A stretch of DNA of 64,000 nucleotides, taken from contig NC_020194.1 of assembly GCF_000315915.1 (NCBI RefSeq), positions 428,931-492,930 of the forward strand, given 5' to 3'. This DNA is from Henningerozyma blattae CBS 6284. Taxonomy: Eukaryota; Ascomycota; Saccharomycetes; Saccharomycetales; Saccharomycetaceae. The notes under the pieces are model-generated. The model was not told the DNA's origin and searched no databases. It saw only the letters and a program-made list of their open reading frames with translations. The translations under genes and the position numbers were made by a program. Shown here one piece after another: positions 9,788 through 19,773 of the stretch. Numbering within the stretch: position 1 is the first letter of the stretch; every line of letters starts with the position of its first letter.

Positions 9788-11200
9788 CTATTTATTAGCA
9801 TGTGCAGGCTTACTATGCTTTTTAATAGCTTCTGCTACAAATTCTTCAAATACATGAGCTTCTTCTTCTTCAGCTTTAGTTCTCACAGTATTTTGGAATA
9901 CTTTACCCAATAATTTCAAACTTTCTGCTCTTTTAAATTGGCTATTTAAATCAAGACTCTCATCATACAACACTTTATCACATACTTTCCTTAATATCCC
10001 TGTGATTTCAAATTTAGTGGCATGCCATGCAGCCCATAGCACTTTCCCCATTAATATTTGCTCTTTTTTAGAAACTTCCTCCATTGTAGGCTTAATTCTC
10101 TCTTTACCATCTTTACCAATTATAGGTACTTCACTTTGATTTTCTTCTTTCATCTTCTCTAATTCTTTTAATGTATTTTGTGCATCTAAAGCAGCACTCA
10201 CTGTACGAACACCATCCATAAATAACCCACCTTTGGCCTTGATAGATTGGAAAACACTACCAATGCCAAACATCTTTTGTTTAGAAATATAAATTCGAGA
10301 TCTTTCAACATATATGTCCCCAATTGTATGCAATATTTCTTGTCCAAATGATTCCATCTTTAAAATATTAGCTTCTGCTTCAAATTTTTTGACGAACGAG
10401 ATTTTACACTCGTCATCATATACACTTTCAGTTAAAATAGATAATTTCTCGATCAAATTTTGACTTAATTTATTTACCTTTTCTTGTGTTTGTAATCGAT
10501 TTTCTTCCTCAAATTCTTCTTGTTTAGTTTTTTTCCTTTCTTCTTCAACTTCCGATTTATCTACATTCGAAGAAGAACATTCTAGCGTACTACCATGAAG
10601 TAATTTTTCATCACTACTATGATTGGTAGAATTAGTATCTGTGTTTGGTCTTGTGCTAGATTTTGAAAGTTCAGGATGGAAGATATCACCATGAACTTCT
10701 TCTTTATAGTTATTGCCACTATAACTACCACCACCAGTACTACTTTGATTTGTTGATTTCTTATCTAATTTAGAATCTTTTTCTTTATCTGCTGTATTTT
10801 CCGAACTCTCTTGTCCTTCTTTTCTTGCCTTTTCTCTTTCCTCTTCTGCACTTAATTCTTCTTGTTTTTGAATATTTTTCATTAGACTTAATTCACCAAT
10901 ATATGATTCAAATGCATCGCCACCAAATATAACTGAAAATAAGTCTCCTGCATCTTCAAACCCTTCCTTTGGTATAGCTTGTTCTTTACCAAATTGATCA
11001 TAGTTATTTCTCAAATGCTCATCACTCAACACTTGGTAAGCTTCAGAGATTTGTTGAAACCTTTCTGTAGCTGTAGGATCATTTGGATTTTTATCAGGGT
11101 GTTCTTTTATAGATTTCTTTCTATAGGCTTTTTTAATTTCTGCTTGAGTAGCAGTTGGTGTTATCCCAAGGATATCATAATAAGTCGTGTCTACCACCAT
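9788..11200 (-). CDS. DJP1: DJP1, type II/III J-domain co-chaperone for peroxisomal and mitochondrial protein import
   Basis: This 470-residue Hsp40 has an N-terminal J domain (about residues 5-70) with the HPD motif at 34-36 and YDQFG at its end. A low-complexity, charged and Ser-rich linker follows, then a C-terminal DnaJ-X domain (about 240-460). It lacks the Cys-rich zinc domain of type I J proteins. S. cerevisiae has two such proteins, Djp1 (432 aa, needed for peroxisomal import) and Caj1 (391 aa). The neighbour AIM21, adjacent to DJP1 in S. cerevisiae and in the same relative orientation, favours DJP1. The linker is longer than in S. cerevisiae. Confidence 0.9.
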   Translation of the reverse strand: MVVDTTYYDILGITPTATQAEIKKAYRKKSIKEHPDKNPNDPTATERFQQISEAYQVLSDEHLRNNYDQFGKEQAIPKEGFEDAGDLFSVIFGGDAFESYIGELSLMKNIQKQEELSAEEEREKARKEGQESSENTADKEKDSKLDKKSTNQSSTGGGSYSGNNYKEEVHGDIFHPELSKSSTRPNTDTNSTNHSSDEKLLHGSTLECSSSNVDKSEVEEERKKTKQEEFEEENRLQTQEKVNKLSQNLIEKLSILTESVYDDECKISFVKKFEAEANILKMESFGQEILHTIGDIYVERSRIYISKQKMFGIGSVFQSIKAKGGLFMDGVRTVSAALDAQNTLKELEKMKEENQSEVPIIGKDGKERIKPTMEEVSKKEQILMGKVLWAAWHATKFEITGILRKVCDKVLYDESLDLNSQFKRAESLKLLGKVFQNTVRTKAEEEEAHVFEEFVAEAIKKHSKPAHANK

Positions 11201-11674
11201 AGCTATCGTGTTTTATATGAATTATTATGCAAATTTTTTTATATATATATGGTGGAAATTCAACAAATATCTTAATTTCTATATCCAATTAATAATTACA
11301 GCCAAAAAAAAATAAAAAAAATTATTACTCTTTTTATTTTTTTTTAAAGCCTCTCTTTGATAGGCGTTTTTTTTTAATATCTTCAGCGGGACCGTATTTT
11401 TTTAATTCTTAATCGGGAATCTTAGCGAATAGCACATATTAAGATCTTCAATTGCGCGTCTACTCTAAAATGAAATATAGGCCTTGGGACACAGACATGT
11501 TTCAGGTAGGAATAATATCTAAAATTTAGTGAATAAACATAGGCAAACTAATATTATAAAATATTAAATGATGTAAAAGAATAAGGAAATAATAATAATC
11601 GAGAACAAGAGTAATAACACAAAAGAAAAACACGTTATACATGCATATATATGTATATATTATGTAAAGACTAA
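11201..11674. other. DJP1 promoter / AIM21 3' flank
   Basis: 474 bp between tandem minus-strand genes, with A/T runs at 11300-11375. A short GC core, TTGCGCGTCTAC near 11450, is MCB-like but imperfect. No gene recognised. Confidence 0.5.
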
Positions 11675-14614
11675 TTACAAATGATCCTCCATTTCATTGA
11701 GTAAATTTTCTAGGTTTTGATCACTTTTCATAAACTCAGCTTCCATTTGCTTTTCAACTGTTTTTTCTAATTCACTTTCAAATCTTTCTGCAATACCTTG
11801 TTGATCTCTGGAATCGACCGCATCCAATACTGAAAGATTCTCTTCTGATATCAATGAATCTCTAGCTTCTTCCGCTTGACTTATAACTTTTTGTAATCTA
11901 CTTGTTAAATCGTTTGTTACATTATCCTTCTCCCCAGCAACTTGATCATCATCTACTTGTGTTTTATTATTATTTGCAGTCTCAAATTTCTCATTTAAAA
12001 TAGGTTTTTTTGCTGTAGGATTCATAGTCTGGTTATCGATGATGGTAAATTGTTCATCTTCAATATTATGCTTCGAAATTTCAACTTCATCTTCCTGAAT
12101 TTTTTCAGACAAATCACTTTTTGCATATGGTTCTTGTTTTGAGTTATCAATAGAATTCGAAGTTTTTTCAATATTAGTTGAAGCCAACGATTCATCTTCA
12201 ATAGAAGCTTCTAATGGAGGATTTTTAACCGCTAAGGGCTTAGCAATAGTAATCTGTTCAGTAGCTTCCTCTATATTAGAAGGCTCAATTGTTGTAGGCT
12301 CTGACTTACTTCTTGGCCAAGTAACTTTCCAAGTAGAAAACACTTGAATTTCATTTGTATTATTTTCAACGACAACTTTCTCAATTTGTGCCACATTAGT
12401 TGGTAGTTTACGACCACGTGGCCCTTTGGCTCTACGCTTAGTCAATGTAACTGTTGAGTCAGTTTTAGGTGATTCATCTTGTGTAGCGATTGAAGTGCCA
12501 GCATTTTCAGATGCAGGCGCTAATTTTTTGCTTAATGCTGGTGGCAAGTTTTGAGGAGTCATACCTGGAAGGGCAAATAGACCGTTTAAATTATTTGCAA
12601 ATTGAGCTTTTGCGCCAGTAAATTTATTAACCGGTGACCTACTAGCTTCTTTACGATCAGGTGCCACTTCATTACTTATCTCATTAATAGCAGGCTTTTC
12701 GTCAGTGTCATCAATTTCTTGCAATGTCTTTCTCTTTAGCATTTCATGTAAGGCAGCAATCTTTGATGATGGCTTTTTTGGTGGTGGTGGAGGACCTTTC
12801 TTCTTTGGTTTCACAACTTCAGACTTATCAGATTTAGGTTCTAGCCTATTAGTTGTAGTTGGAATTTCTTCACCTACATTTTCTGCCTTTAGGGTAGATT
12901 CTGTTACTACTTCTTCCTTTGGTTCTAGTTTCGAAATTTCGATGACTTTTGGCTCGTCTTTAAGTTCCTCCCTTTTTACAGCTTTTGGCGATTCTACTCC
13001 GTCATCCTTATTTTTTTCCTCAAGTTTTACTTCTAACTCTTCTGAACTTGCACTTGCCTTTGGTTGAGATTCTTTCTTCACGTCAATTTCTAAACCGTTA
13101 TCTAATTCAGAGTTTTTTGACTGGGTAAAACGATGGGATGGTCTAGATGGTACATCGGGGATACTATCTCCAATAGTACTTTTAGATTCATTTGATATCT
13201 TATCTGTTTCAAGATTTGCTTCTTCATTCTCTGGAATTGACATCTCATTCTGAACTTCTGCCTTTTGAAATTCTGTTAACTTGGGGGTCAAGTCTTCATC
13301 AGTAGAATTTTCCTTGGTAGAATTTGCCGCTTCAACTTTCTCAGACACATTTTTTTCAATATTCTCTTCCATATTAGGCATTTCTGTTTCTACTAGTTCA
13401 TTTTTCAACTGGTCAATTGCAATTTGTTCATCCAGCGATTCGTTTGTCTCTAATTTTTCACGTCCTACATTTTCAGGCTTTGTTGTATCCTCATGCTTTT
13501 CATGCTTAGTTAACTTAGATTTCAAAGCGCTTATAATTAGGTCGTCTTCAGTTGGCTTATCTTCTATAGTATTTTCAACATCTGAGGCTGGCTTTTGCAT
13601 TTTCGTTAACTTACCTTTTAACTGTTCAATTATTAAGTTACCTTCCATTGGATTAACGTTTTCTGATATTTGATGTGTAGAACCAGATGATTCATTAACT
13701 GTTTTATTCAATTTCTGGAACCCTGATTCTGGTGTATTAAGTTTAACTGGACTTTTTGGTCTCGTAGGGATAACTGGTTCCTGAACTTTTTCTGCAACTG
13801 ACTCTTCTAGTTCTTCAGTGGAAATAACTGATGTATTTTCTCTTTTTGGTCTCTGAGGAATATAGGGTTCTTTAATTTGGTTATGTAATTCAGATTGAGC
13901 TGCTTTTTCTTCGATTGGTATTTGGCGTTCTATTTCAGAAACTACAGTTGTTGATTCCCTTGAGGGTCTTGATGGAATATGTGGAGTTTCTATTTCAATA
14001 TTTGTGTCAGGATCCATAGTGTTCGAATCTGAAGTTGTCTTTGGTCTTCTAGGAATAGTACGCTCAGGAATAGAAGTTGGCTCAGTTTCTGAAACTGTTT
14101 GCTTAGGCCTTTGAGGAACAACTGGCTCTTTAGCTAGAATTGGTTCCACTTCTGTTATTGCGTGCTTAGGCCTACTGGGTACAATTGGTTCGGTTTCTGG
14201 GCTAATATCGCCTGTCTGTTTCCTTTGAATATTTGTTTCCTTTAATTTCTGACTATCGTTATCGACTAAAATATCCAAGTCTTTAGTAGACATTTTTTTT
14301 GCTGGCCTAGTAGCTGGTAGTTTTGGAGATAATGAACGATTTCTTTGTTGCTCTGGCTCTAAATCTGCTGAGGTTTTGGATCTATTAACAGGCCTGCCTT
14401 TTGGTAAAGATGGATGTGGTTCCACATTATCTCCCGATTTAGCTTCTGATACTGGTATAGAAGCTAGCGTTTGTCTCTTATGTGGACGACTTGTAGGTAT
14501 GACTGGGACTGAATCTATACCATCATTAGGGGTAGGTGCCGGAGTTTTTAGCTCATCTGGTATTGGCAATGTATTTGATTGATTTAATGGTGTGCCGTCT
14601 TGTTCAGATGACAT
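11675..14614 (-). CDS. AIM21: AIM21, SH3-binding actin-patch protein
   Basis: This 979-residue protein is mostly disordered and highly charged. About ten short Pro/Arg motifs of the type (I/V)P.RPK are repeated through the first 300 residues, as expected for ligands of the SH3 domains of actin-patch proteins. A KKKGPPPPPKKP motif lies at about residue 608. A conserved-looking NGLFALPGM segment lies near 680, and the C-terminus is helical and acidic. In S. cerevisiae Aim21 (679 aa) works with Tda2 at actin patches to limit barbed-end assembly and binds Abp1/Bbc1. Position next to DJP1 and near MPH1 matches the S. cerevisiae chr IX order. The extra length is mainly in the repeated, acidic N-terminal half. 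Confidence 0.88.
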   Translation of the reverse strand: MSSEQDGTPLNQSNTLPIPDELKTPAPTPNDGIDSVPVIPTSRPHKRQTLASIPVSEAKSGDNVEPHPSLPKGRPVNRSKTSADLEPEQQRNRSLSPKLPATRPAKKMSTKDLDILVDNDSQKLKETNIQRKQTGDISPETEPIVPSRPKHAITEVEPILAKEPVVPQRPKQTVSETEPTSIPERTIPRRPKTTSDSNTMDPDTNIEIETPHIPSRPSRESTTVVSEIERQIPIEEKAAQSELHNQIKEPYIPQRPKRENTSVISTEELEESVAEKVQEPVIPTRPKSPVKLNTPESGFQKLNKTVNESSGSTHQISENVNPMEGNLIIEQLKGKLTKMQKPASDVENTIEDKPTEDDLIISALKSKLTKHEKHEDTTKPENVGREKLETNESLDEQIAIDQLKNELVETEMPNMEENIEKNVSEKVEAANSTKENSTDEDLTPKLTEFQKAEVQNEMSIPENEEANLETDKISNESKSTIGDSIPDVPSRPSHRFTQSKNSELDNGLEIDVKKESQPKASASSEELEVKLEEKNKDDGVESPKAVKREELKDEPKVIEISKLEPKEEVVTESTLKAENVGEEIPTTTNRLEPKSDKSEVVKPKKKGPPPPPKKPSSKIAALHEMLKRKTLQEIDDTDEKPAINEISNEVAPDRKEASRSPVNKFTGAKAQFANNLNGLFALPGMTPQNLPPALSKKLAPASENAGTSIATQDESPKTDSTVTLTKRRAKGPRGRKLPTNVAQIEKVVVENNTNEIQVFSTWKVTWPRSKSEPTTIEPSNIEEATEQITIAKPLAVKNPPLEASIEDESLASTNIEKTSNSIDNSKQEPYAKSDLSEKIQEDEVEISKHNIEDEQFTIIDNQTMNPTAKKPILNEKFETANNNKTQVDDDQVAGEKDNVTNDLTSRLQKVISQAEEARDSLISEENLSVLDAVDSRDQQGIAERFESELEKTVEKQMEAEFMKSDQNLENLLNEMEDHL

Positions 14615-16011
14615 ATTGAAGTTTAAACTTTGAATCAGTTTTAAAATTTGTTAGATATGTATTGGAAGATCTATTGCAAAATTGATTTCAATGGAAGGGA
14701 GAAAAAAGGTCGCGAGGCTAAGTTTCTTTATATTATTAAGGTTTTATCTTTTTTTTCTGTAGAGTTTTGCTAATTGTCACTTATTCGCTCTTATCCCTAC
14801 TTTCCCTTCTTGAATCTGGCATCCGAGGGAATTATAGCCGGCTATTTTCTAAATAGTGAAAAAAAATGAACCGCCAAAGACTTCGTTAATTTGCATATTT
14901 ATTTTACTATAATAAGATACAGGCAATGCTACTCAATAAAAAATATCTTGTTAAAACTTGTGACCAAACTATTTTCGGAGGCCTATGCGACTACAAATTA
15001 TCTCAACATTTGTGCGTGATTTGGCACACAGAGTAATTAAATAGATAACATAAACAAGATATGATCTAACTAGATATAATACGCTATATGATATTATGAT
15101 CGTGACTTAGATCAGCTACTATTCCATTTAGCTTATTGTCTGAACAATAAATATTTTAAAATAATTTTGTTCAATATATAAGTGATTATTGTAGATATTT
15201 GACAGAAAGCCACAGCGTGCTATTTACCCGGAATTGTTAATCTATATAATAATTTTAATTGGTTATAGCTACAATGGGAAATTATAAATTTCAAAGTCGA
15301 TATTGATGCCAAATAGGTTTAATAATAAGTACTTGTGCTAAAATGGCCTTAAATTCATCATAGGAATAACTTGACCAGGCGATTTTGGATGGTCAAATTT
15401 AAACATTTTATTCCCTAATATGAATGCTAGCTATTATCCTGATTTGGAAATTCGCCTTCTTTAATGTACCTTATTTCATTTACCAAACTCCGAGAAAAGG
15501 CAACAATTTCAATACAAATATATCCTCTTCTCCTCTTTGGAATGTAAAAAAAAATTCCCAGAAATGATTTCTATTTTTTAAGAGACTAATTTGAGTATGT
15601 TTCTTGCTCATAAATTTACTTTCCCTTTAACTCATATAGAGAGGTGTATTAATTTATAGAGGAATCTTAAGTGGAACGAATTTTGGAAATCAAACTAGTA
15701 TCTATCCTTAAATTAAATAAAAAATTAAGGGTGGCTCTGGAACCCATCTCCACTACCATTAGGGACCTTAAAATTCACTTGTGTGGGAAAGCTGATTTAC
15801 GTTCAGTTATGTTTTGAAATAGCAAGAGTAATTCTTATAAAAGATAATTTTTAGTTTATTCTGGAATTTCATTTGTCTTCCATTAACATAATGATAATTT
15901 TTTTTCTTTATCATTTATTTGTTTTTTCTGTTGATTAGTCTTTTATAACTAAAAAAGAAATCAGTAACAGACATATCAGTCAAAGCAACTCTCTTATAAG
16001 TATAAATATTT
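14615..16011. other. Divergent intergenic region, AIM21 / Sec3-like gene
   Basis: 1.4 kb without a gene. It holds a perfect 12-bp palindrome ATAGCCGGCTAT at 14834-14845 and a Reb1-type TTACCCG at 15224-15230. The remainder is AT-rich. Confidence 0.5.
15224..15230 (+). promoter_or_regulatory. Reb1-type site upstream of the truncated Sec3-like gene
   Basis: TTACCCG (in ATTTACCCGGAA) is the core recognised by the general regulatory factor Reb1 in yeasts. It sits about 780 bp upstream of the next gene. Confidence 0.35.
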
Positions 16012-18993
16012 ATGTTTGGACGAAAATTTAGTTTCAGAAAAAAATCCAAGAATTCATCCAATGATGAAATTAAAAATAATGATGTAAATCCAAGAGAACC
16101 TAGACATAGTATTTTTAGAAGAAGAAGTAAAACCTCGTCTAAAGATGAAAAGATATCGAGCGATTCGATAACAAAGCCTAATCCACGAGCCACCTCTAAT
16201 TCAAGTTCGTTTGTTCCACCAAGCACAAGAGCTGTATCATTGAATGGACAACAAATTATACCACCAATAATTGAAGGCCCACCAGCGCTAGATGGACAAC
16301 CTACGTATTACATTCCGGCACATACTGCTTCTATATCTGGACTAACTAATAGTGCTACTGGTATTACTCCCATAACATACGTGTGCAGCACTCCTATTCA
16401 AACTAGAAACTCATCAATCCAATATAATCCTAATAGAGGCTCTTGGGGATATCCTTCGTCGGTCATAGGAGACTTTCATTTTGATCCAAGAAGGAAGTCT
16501 GAAGCATATGAGCCTCGTCGACGTTCTAACTTTTTAGCCAACCAATACGATAGAGATCGAAGAAATATTATTTTAAGTTGTTTCAGCAAACCTAATTCAA
16601 AGACCTTTGAAGCACCCAACAAATATATTACACATGTTAGAATCACGGAAGACCCAAATTATCCAAATATTAGACCTCCGCATGACTTAGGAGTTGAATA
16701 TAGAAAAAACCGAATAATAATTATAAGTACAAAGCCATATGATAAAAAAATAGTAGAAGTACATAAGGCTAAAGAAATCCAATCTGGAGTTTTCCGAATT
16801 GGTAGAACTTGGAAATTAGCTGAATTAACTTCAATTGAAAAAGATGTCGACTCAGAAAATAGATTTATTTGTAGATTGTCTAAAAATTATCATTGGCAAA
16901 CAAATAGTTCAAGAGAACGCACAATATTTGTTAAATCTCTAGTAAACATTTATATGCAGGCATTTGATGGCCATGTGCCTGAATTAATAAATTGGGATCT
17001 TTCCACATTTTATTTAGACGAACGAACATACCAAAAAGCTCTGATCAAAGGGGGTAGTGATAGTAATTATTCTTCAACTAACTCTACCATCCAACCTTCC
17101 AAAAATAGTTCTCCAATAATGAAAAAGACAACTCCACTAATTATTAAGAAAAATTCTCCAAGGGCAACTCCAAGTATTATGCACTCAGTAAACGAATCAT
17201 CTAATTTAAAAAACCCTATTCCCTCGGCATATATACCTAATTCAAACAGTTCTAGTAGCGGGAGTAATTATATCAAACACCTACAAGACTCTGAGAGTCC
17301 TACTGATACTAACCAGCATGACTCGTTATCTTCATATAGTTTCCTTCCAAGTGCTACTACTACGACTACTAATGAGGCTCAAATAAATAGATCAAGAATA
17401 CCATCTTCTATTGATCCGCTGCTAACCAATTCTGTTGAAAATACCGTTTTAGAGAATGATGATGGTGATGATGGTGACGAAAATGATGCTAGAAATCTTG
17501 ATATACCTCGATATACCGCAAAAGTTGCTTCTCAAAAGGAGATTACAGGTTATAGATCATTAGGACTAATAGATAAAACTAGTAAACAGAAAGAAAATGA
17601 CAAGAAGTTAGACACTTTTAAGGAAGCCATTGAATTAGAAGAATGTAAAAAGAAACTTGCCACCTTAAAATTGATGCAAAAACAGGAAGAACTTGAAATT
17701 GCCAGAAAAACCAAACAAATTGAAATGATGGCAAAGAGAAAAAAACAAAATGATCCCAAGGACAAAAAGAGTCTAGAAGAAGAATTTATAGCTCAACAAA
17801 AACTTCGAATACAGGAAAAAAAATTTGAAGAAGAATTGAAAAAATATCAAGAGCAAATCAATAAAAAAAAACTTACTAACCTAAAACGAATTGATCGTAT
17901 AAAGAAAAAAGAAGCCAATATTGAAAAGGACCGAAAGCTTGCTAAGTTAGGGAAAGAGAAGCCTCAAAAGCATGAAGAGACAAAATTAAAAGAAAAAAAG
18001 TTGACATATAATGCTCAACAAGAAAGGAAAAAAAAAGAAGAATTACTTAAACAACAAATTGAGATCGAACGACTAAAGCTTGAAAAACAAAATGTTATTG
18101 AAAAACAATTAATAGAGGCAGAAAAAAGAATTGAGCTAGGTAACATAAAAAAAGCCAATATTTCTCCGGATATTTATTATGATGTTTATGAAAAGCCAGA
18201 ATCTTTAATCGGAAATGAAGACTTTTCTAACGAAGAACAATCAATAAATAATACTGATGGGATGGAATATATACCTGGAGGACAATCTGAAGAAAGAGAT
18301 GCTTTAAGAGACTACCGTTCAGTGGGTACTTCTGATTGTGACGATGAAGATGAAACAACTGAAGAAAATTATGTATCACCAACCAATACATTACCTGCAA
18401 GCTCCTTAGGAAGATCTCCATCCGTCCAAAAGAGAAAATCCAAAAGTATTGACACAAATAGTATTCCCTTGAGTCATGTCAACACTGCAGAATACCTGTT
18501 AAATGGAGAAGTTGTTGAAAGTAAAAAATCTTTCCATAATCTCAGATCTATTGATAATTCTATCTCCAGTACTAAAAATGGAAGGAAATATGACGAAGAA
18601 ATAGCAGAGGGCGATCCCTACAACAAAGATAATGATTATTTCTCAACTAGTAGAAGATATGGCACCAATAAAGAGTATTTATATGATCTTAAAACCGATG
18701 GGAAACCTTGTAAACTGGGAGATACGCGCCACCCCCAAAGTACAGCTGCTAATGATATTAACATGCTCATGAAACAAGATCTTTCACCTGACCCATCAAT
18801 ATCTGATGTAAATGAGGAAGTAATGAACCAATTAGCTAATGACTTGAACAATAACGACAAGTCTAGCTCTGTTCTTCTTTCCAGAGCCCTTTTCCAACAG
18901 GCAAAAAATGAACACTCTAAATCCAACACTAGCATGTCCACTTTGAAAGACCTCCAAGCTACTTTTCGCAAAAAACAGTCTCAGAGAGCATAA
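16012..18993 (+). CDS. Sec3-like protein with the N-terminal PH-type domain and coiled coil but no exocyst C-terminal domain
   Basis: This 993-residue protein is clearly related to the N-terminal half of Sec3 encoded just downstream. Both begin with a basic stretch (RKKSK.../RRRSK...). Both carry the PH-type lipid- and Rho-binding domain; here it is at about residues 172-345, starting NFLANQYDRDRRNIIL, with FRIGRTWKL and YMQAFDGHVPELINWDLS conserved. A Ser-rich linker follows, then a long Lys/Glu coiled coil (about 515-705) and an acidic, Ser-rich tail. The region of about 700 residues that packs into the exocyst in Sec3 is absent, and the frame ends in ordinary-looking sequence. In Sec3 the N-terminal domain binds PI(4,5)P2 and Rho1/Cdc42 and marks sites of exocytosis, so this protein could bind such sites without carrying exocyst. 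That role is inference. It is intact, so not obviously a pseudogene. Confidence 0.85.
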   Translation: MFGRKFSFRKKSKNSSNDEIKNNDVNPREPRHSIFRRRSKTSSKDEKISSDSITKPNPRATSNSSSFVPPSTRAVSLNGQQIIPPIIEGPPALDGQPTYYIPAHTASISGLTNSATGITPITYVCSTPIQTRNSSIQYNPNRGSWGYPSSVIGDFHFDPRRKSEAYEPRRRSNFLANQYDRDRRNIILSCFSKPNSKTFEAPNKYITHVRITEDPNYPNIRPPHDLGVEYRKNRIIIISTKPYDKKIVEVHKAKEIQSGVFRIGRTWKLAELTSIEKDVDSENRFICRLSKNYHWQTNSSRERTIFVKSLVNIYMQAFDGHVPELINWDLSTFYLDERTYQKALIKGGSDSNYSSTNSTIQPSKNSSPIMKKTTPLIIKKNSPRATPSIMHSVNESSNLKNPIPSAYIPNSNSSSSGSNYIKHLQDSESPTDTNQHDSLSSYSFLPSATTTTTNEAQINRSRIPSSIDPLLTNSVENTVLENDDGDDGDENDARNLDIPRYTAKVASQKEITGYRSLGLIDKTSKQKENDKKLDTFKEAIELEECKKKLATLKLMQKQEELEIARKTKQIEMMAKRKKQNDPKDKKSLEEEFIAQQKLRIQEKKFEEELKKYQEQINKKKLTNLKRIDRIKKKEANIEKDRKLAKLGKEKPQKHEETKLKEKKLTYNAQQERKKKEELLKQQIEIERLKLEKQNVIEKQLIEAEKRIELGNIKKANISPDIYYDVYEKPESLIGNEDFSNEEQSINNTDGMEYIPGGQSEERDALRDYRSVGTSDCDDEDETTEENYVSPTNTLPASSLGRSPSVQKRKSKSIDTNSIPLSHVNTAEYLLNGEVVESKKSFHNLRSIDNSISSTKNGRKYDEEIAEGDPYNKDNDYFSTSRRYGTNKEYLYDLKTDGKPCKLGDTRHPQSTAANDINMLMKQDLSPDPSISDVNEEVMNQLANDLNNNDKSSSVLLSRALFQQAKNEHSKSNTSMSTLKDLQATFRKKQSQRA

Positions 18994-19445
18994 TAACATA
19001 ATAGCACAGTAATATAATAATCTGCCCTCATATCCGCCCATATATTTTCCAAATCAAGTATATCCGACGGATATACCTTTCGGGCCATCTGTTCACCCTA
19101 CAGGCTATCTCCGACGGCAATCTCATAATTCCGGTCTCCCTACAGAACATTCTGGAGAAGGCATCGCAAAACCACGGAGTCACAAAGGAACCACGGCACA
19201 TGCACAGCCGGTTGCGTTTAGGGGGTAGTCGGCCTATAAGTAAAAAGGCTTTCCACGGACTGCCAGGAGAATTTGTCAGGGTTATTAGAAGTGGCAAATA
19301 GGACAAGATTCCCAGTATTAGAATGCGGGATCGAAACCGTTTAAAGGGGGATTTGCAGAAATAGGACTTTTTTTCTTGTTATTTTTAGAAAAGCTATATC
19401 TTAGATAATGGAGATAATATTTGTTAGATTTATTATATTGTATTA

Positions 19446-19484
<39 letters not shown>

Positions 19485-19773
19485 TTGAATGCCAAAGGAC
19501 TCCCTTATCCGAAATTTCTTTTGTCTATTGTCTTATATTTCAAAAAATTTAAATTGCACTAAGGAAAGGAAGATACTCCACTATACACTAAGATATAAAT
19601 AAACTTCTCATAATTTTAAGAAAAACAACATTATATATATATATATAAATATCTTTCTATTAATATCCATTGTTTTATTTTATTAAAAAGATTTCACCAA
19701 TAGGATAAGTAATATTATTGATATAATATACTTTAAATAATAAAAAACAGACAAATATACCGTACAGTTAACA
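18994..19773. other. Spacer between the two Sec3-like genes
   Basis: 780 bp. The first 320 bp are clearly more GC-rich than the flanks and contain the palindrome GTATATCCG-A-CGGATATAC (19058-19076), another CCGACGG, and several CGG/CCG triplets, suggesting zinc-cluster regulator sites. The second part is AT-rich with a (TA)n run at about 19448-19476. It most likely acts as the SEC3 promoter. Confidence 0.5.
19058..19076. promoter_or_regulatory. Perfect palindrome with CCG-N-CGG core upstream of SEC3
   Basis: Nine-base arms (GTATATCCG / CGGATATAC) separated by one base. Inverted CCG/CGG half-sites are typical of fungal Zn2Cys6 factors. The cognate factor is unknown. Confidence 0.35.

Noticed and set aside
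19480..19520. CDEIII-like TGTATTTGAATGCCAAAGG after a (TA)n run
   Set aside because: The central CCGAA is missing and there is no CDEI-type site at the correct distance; it lies between two active genes.
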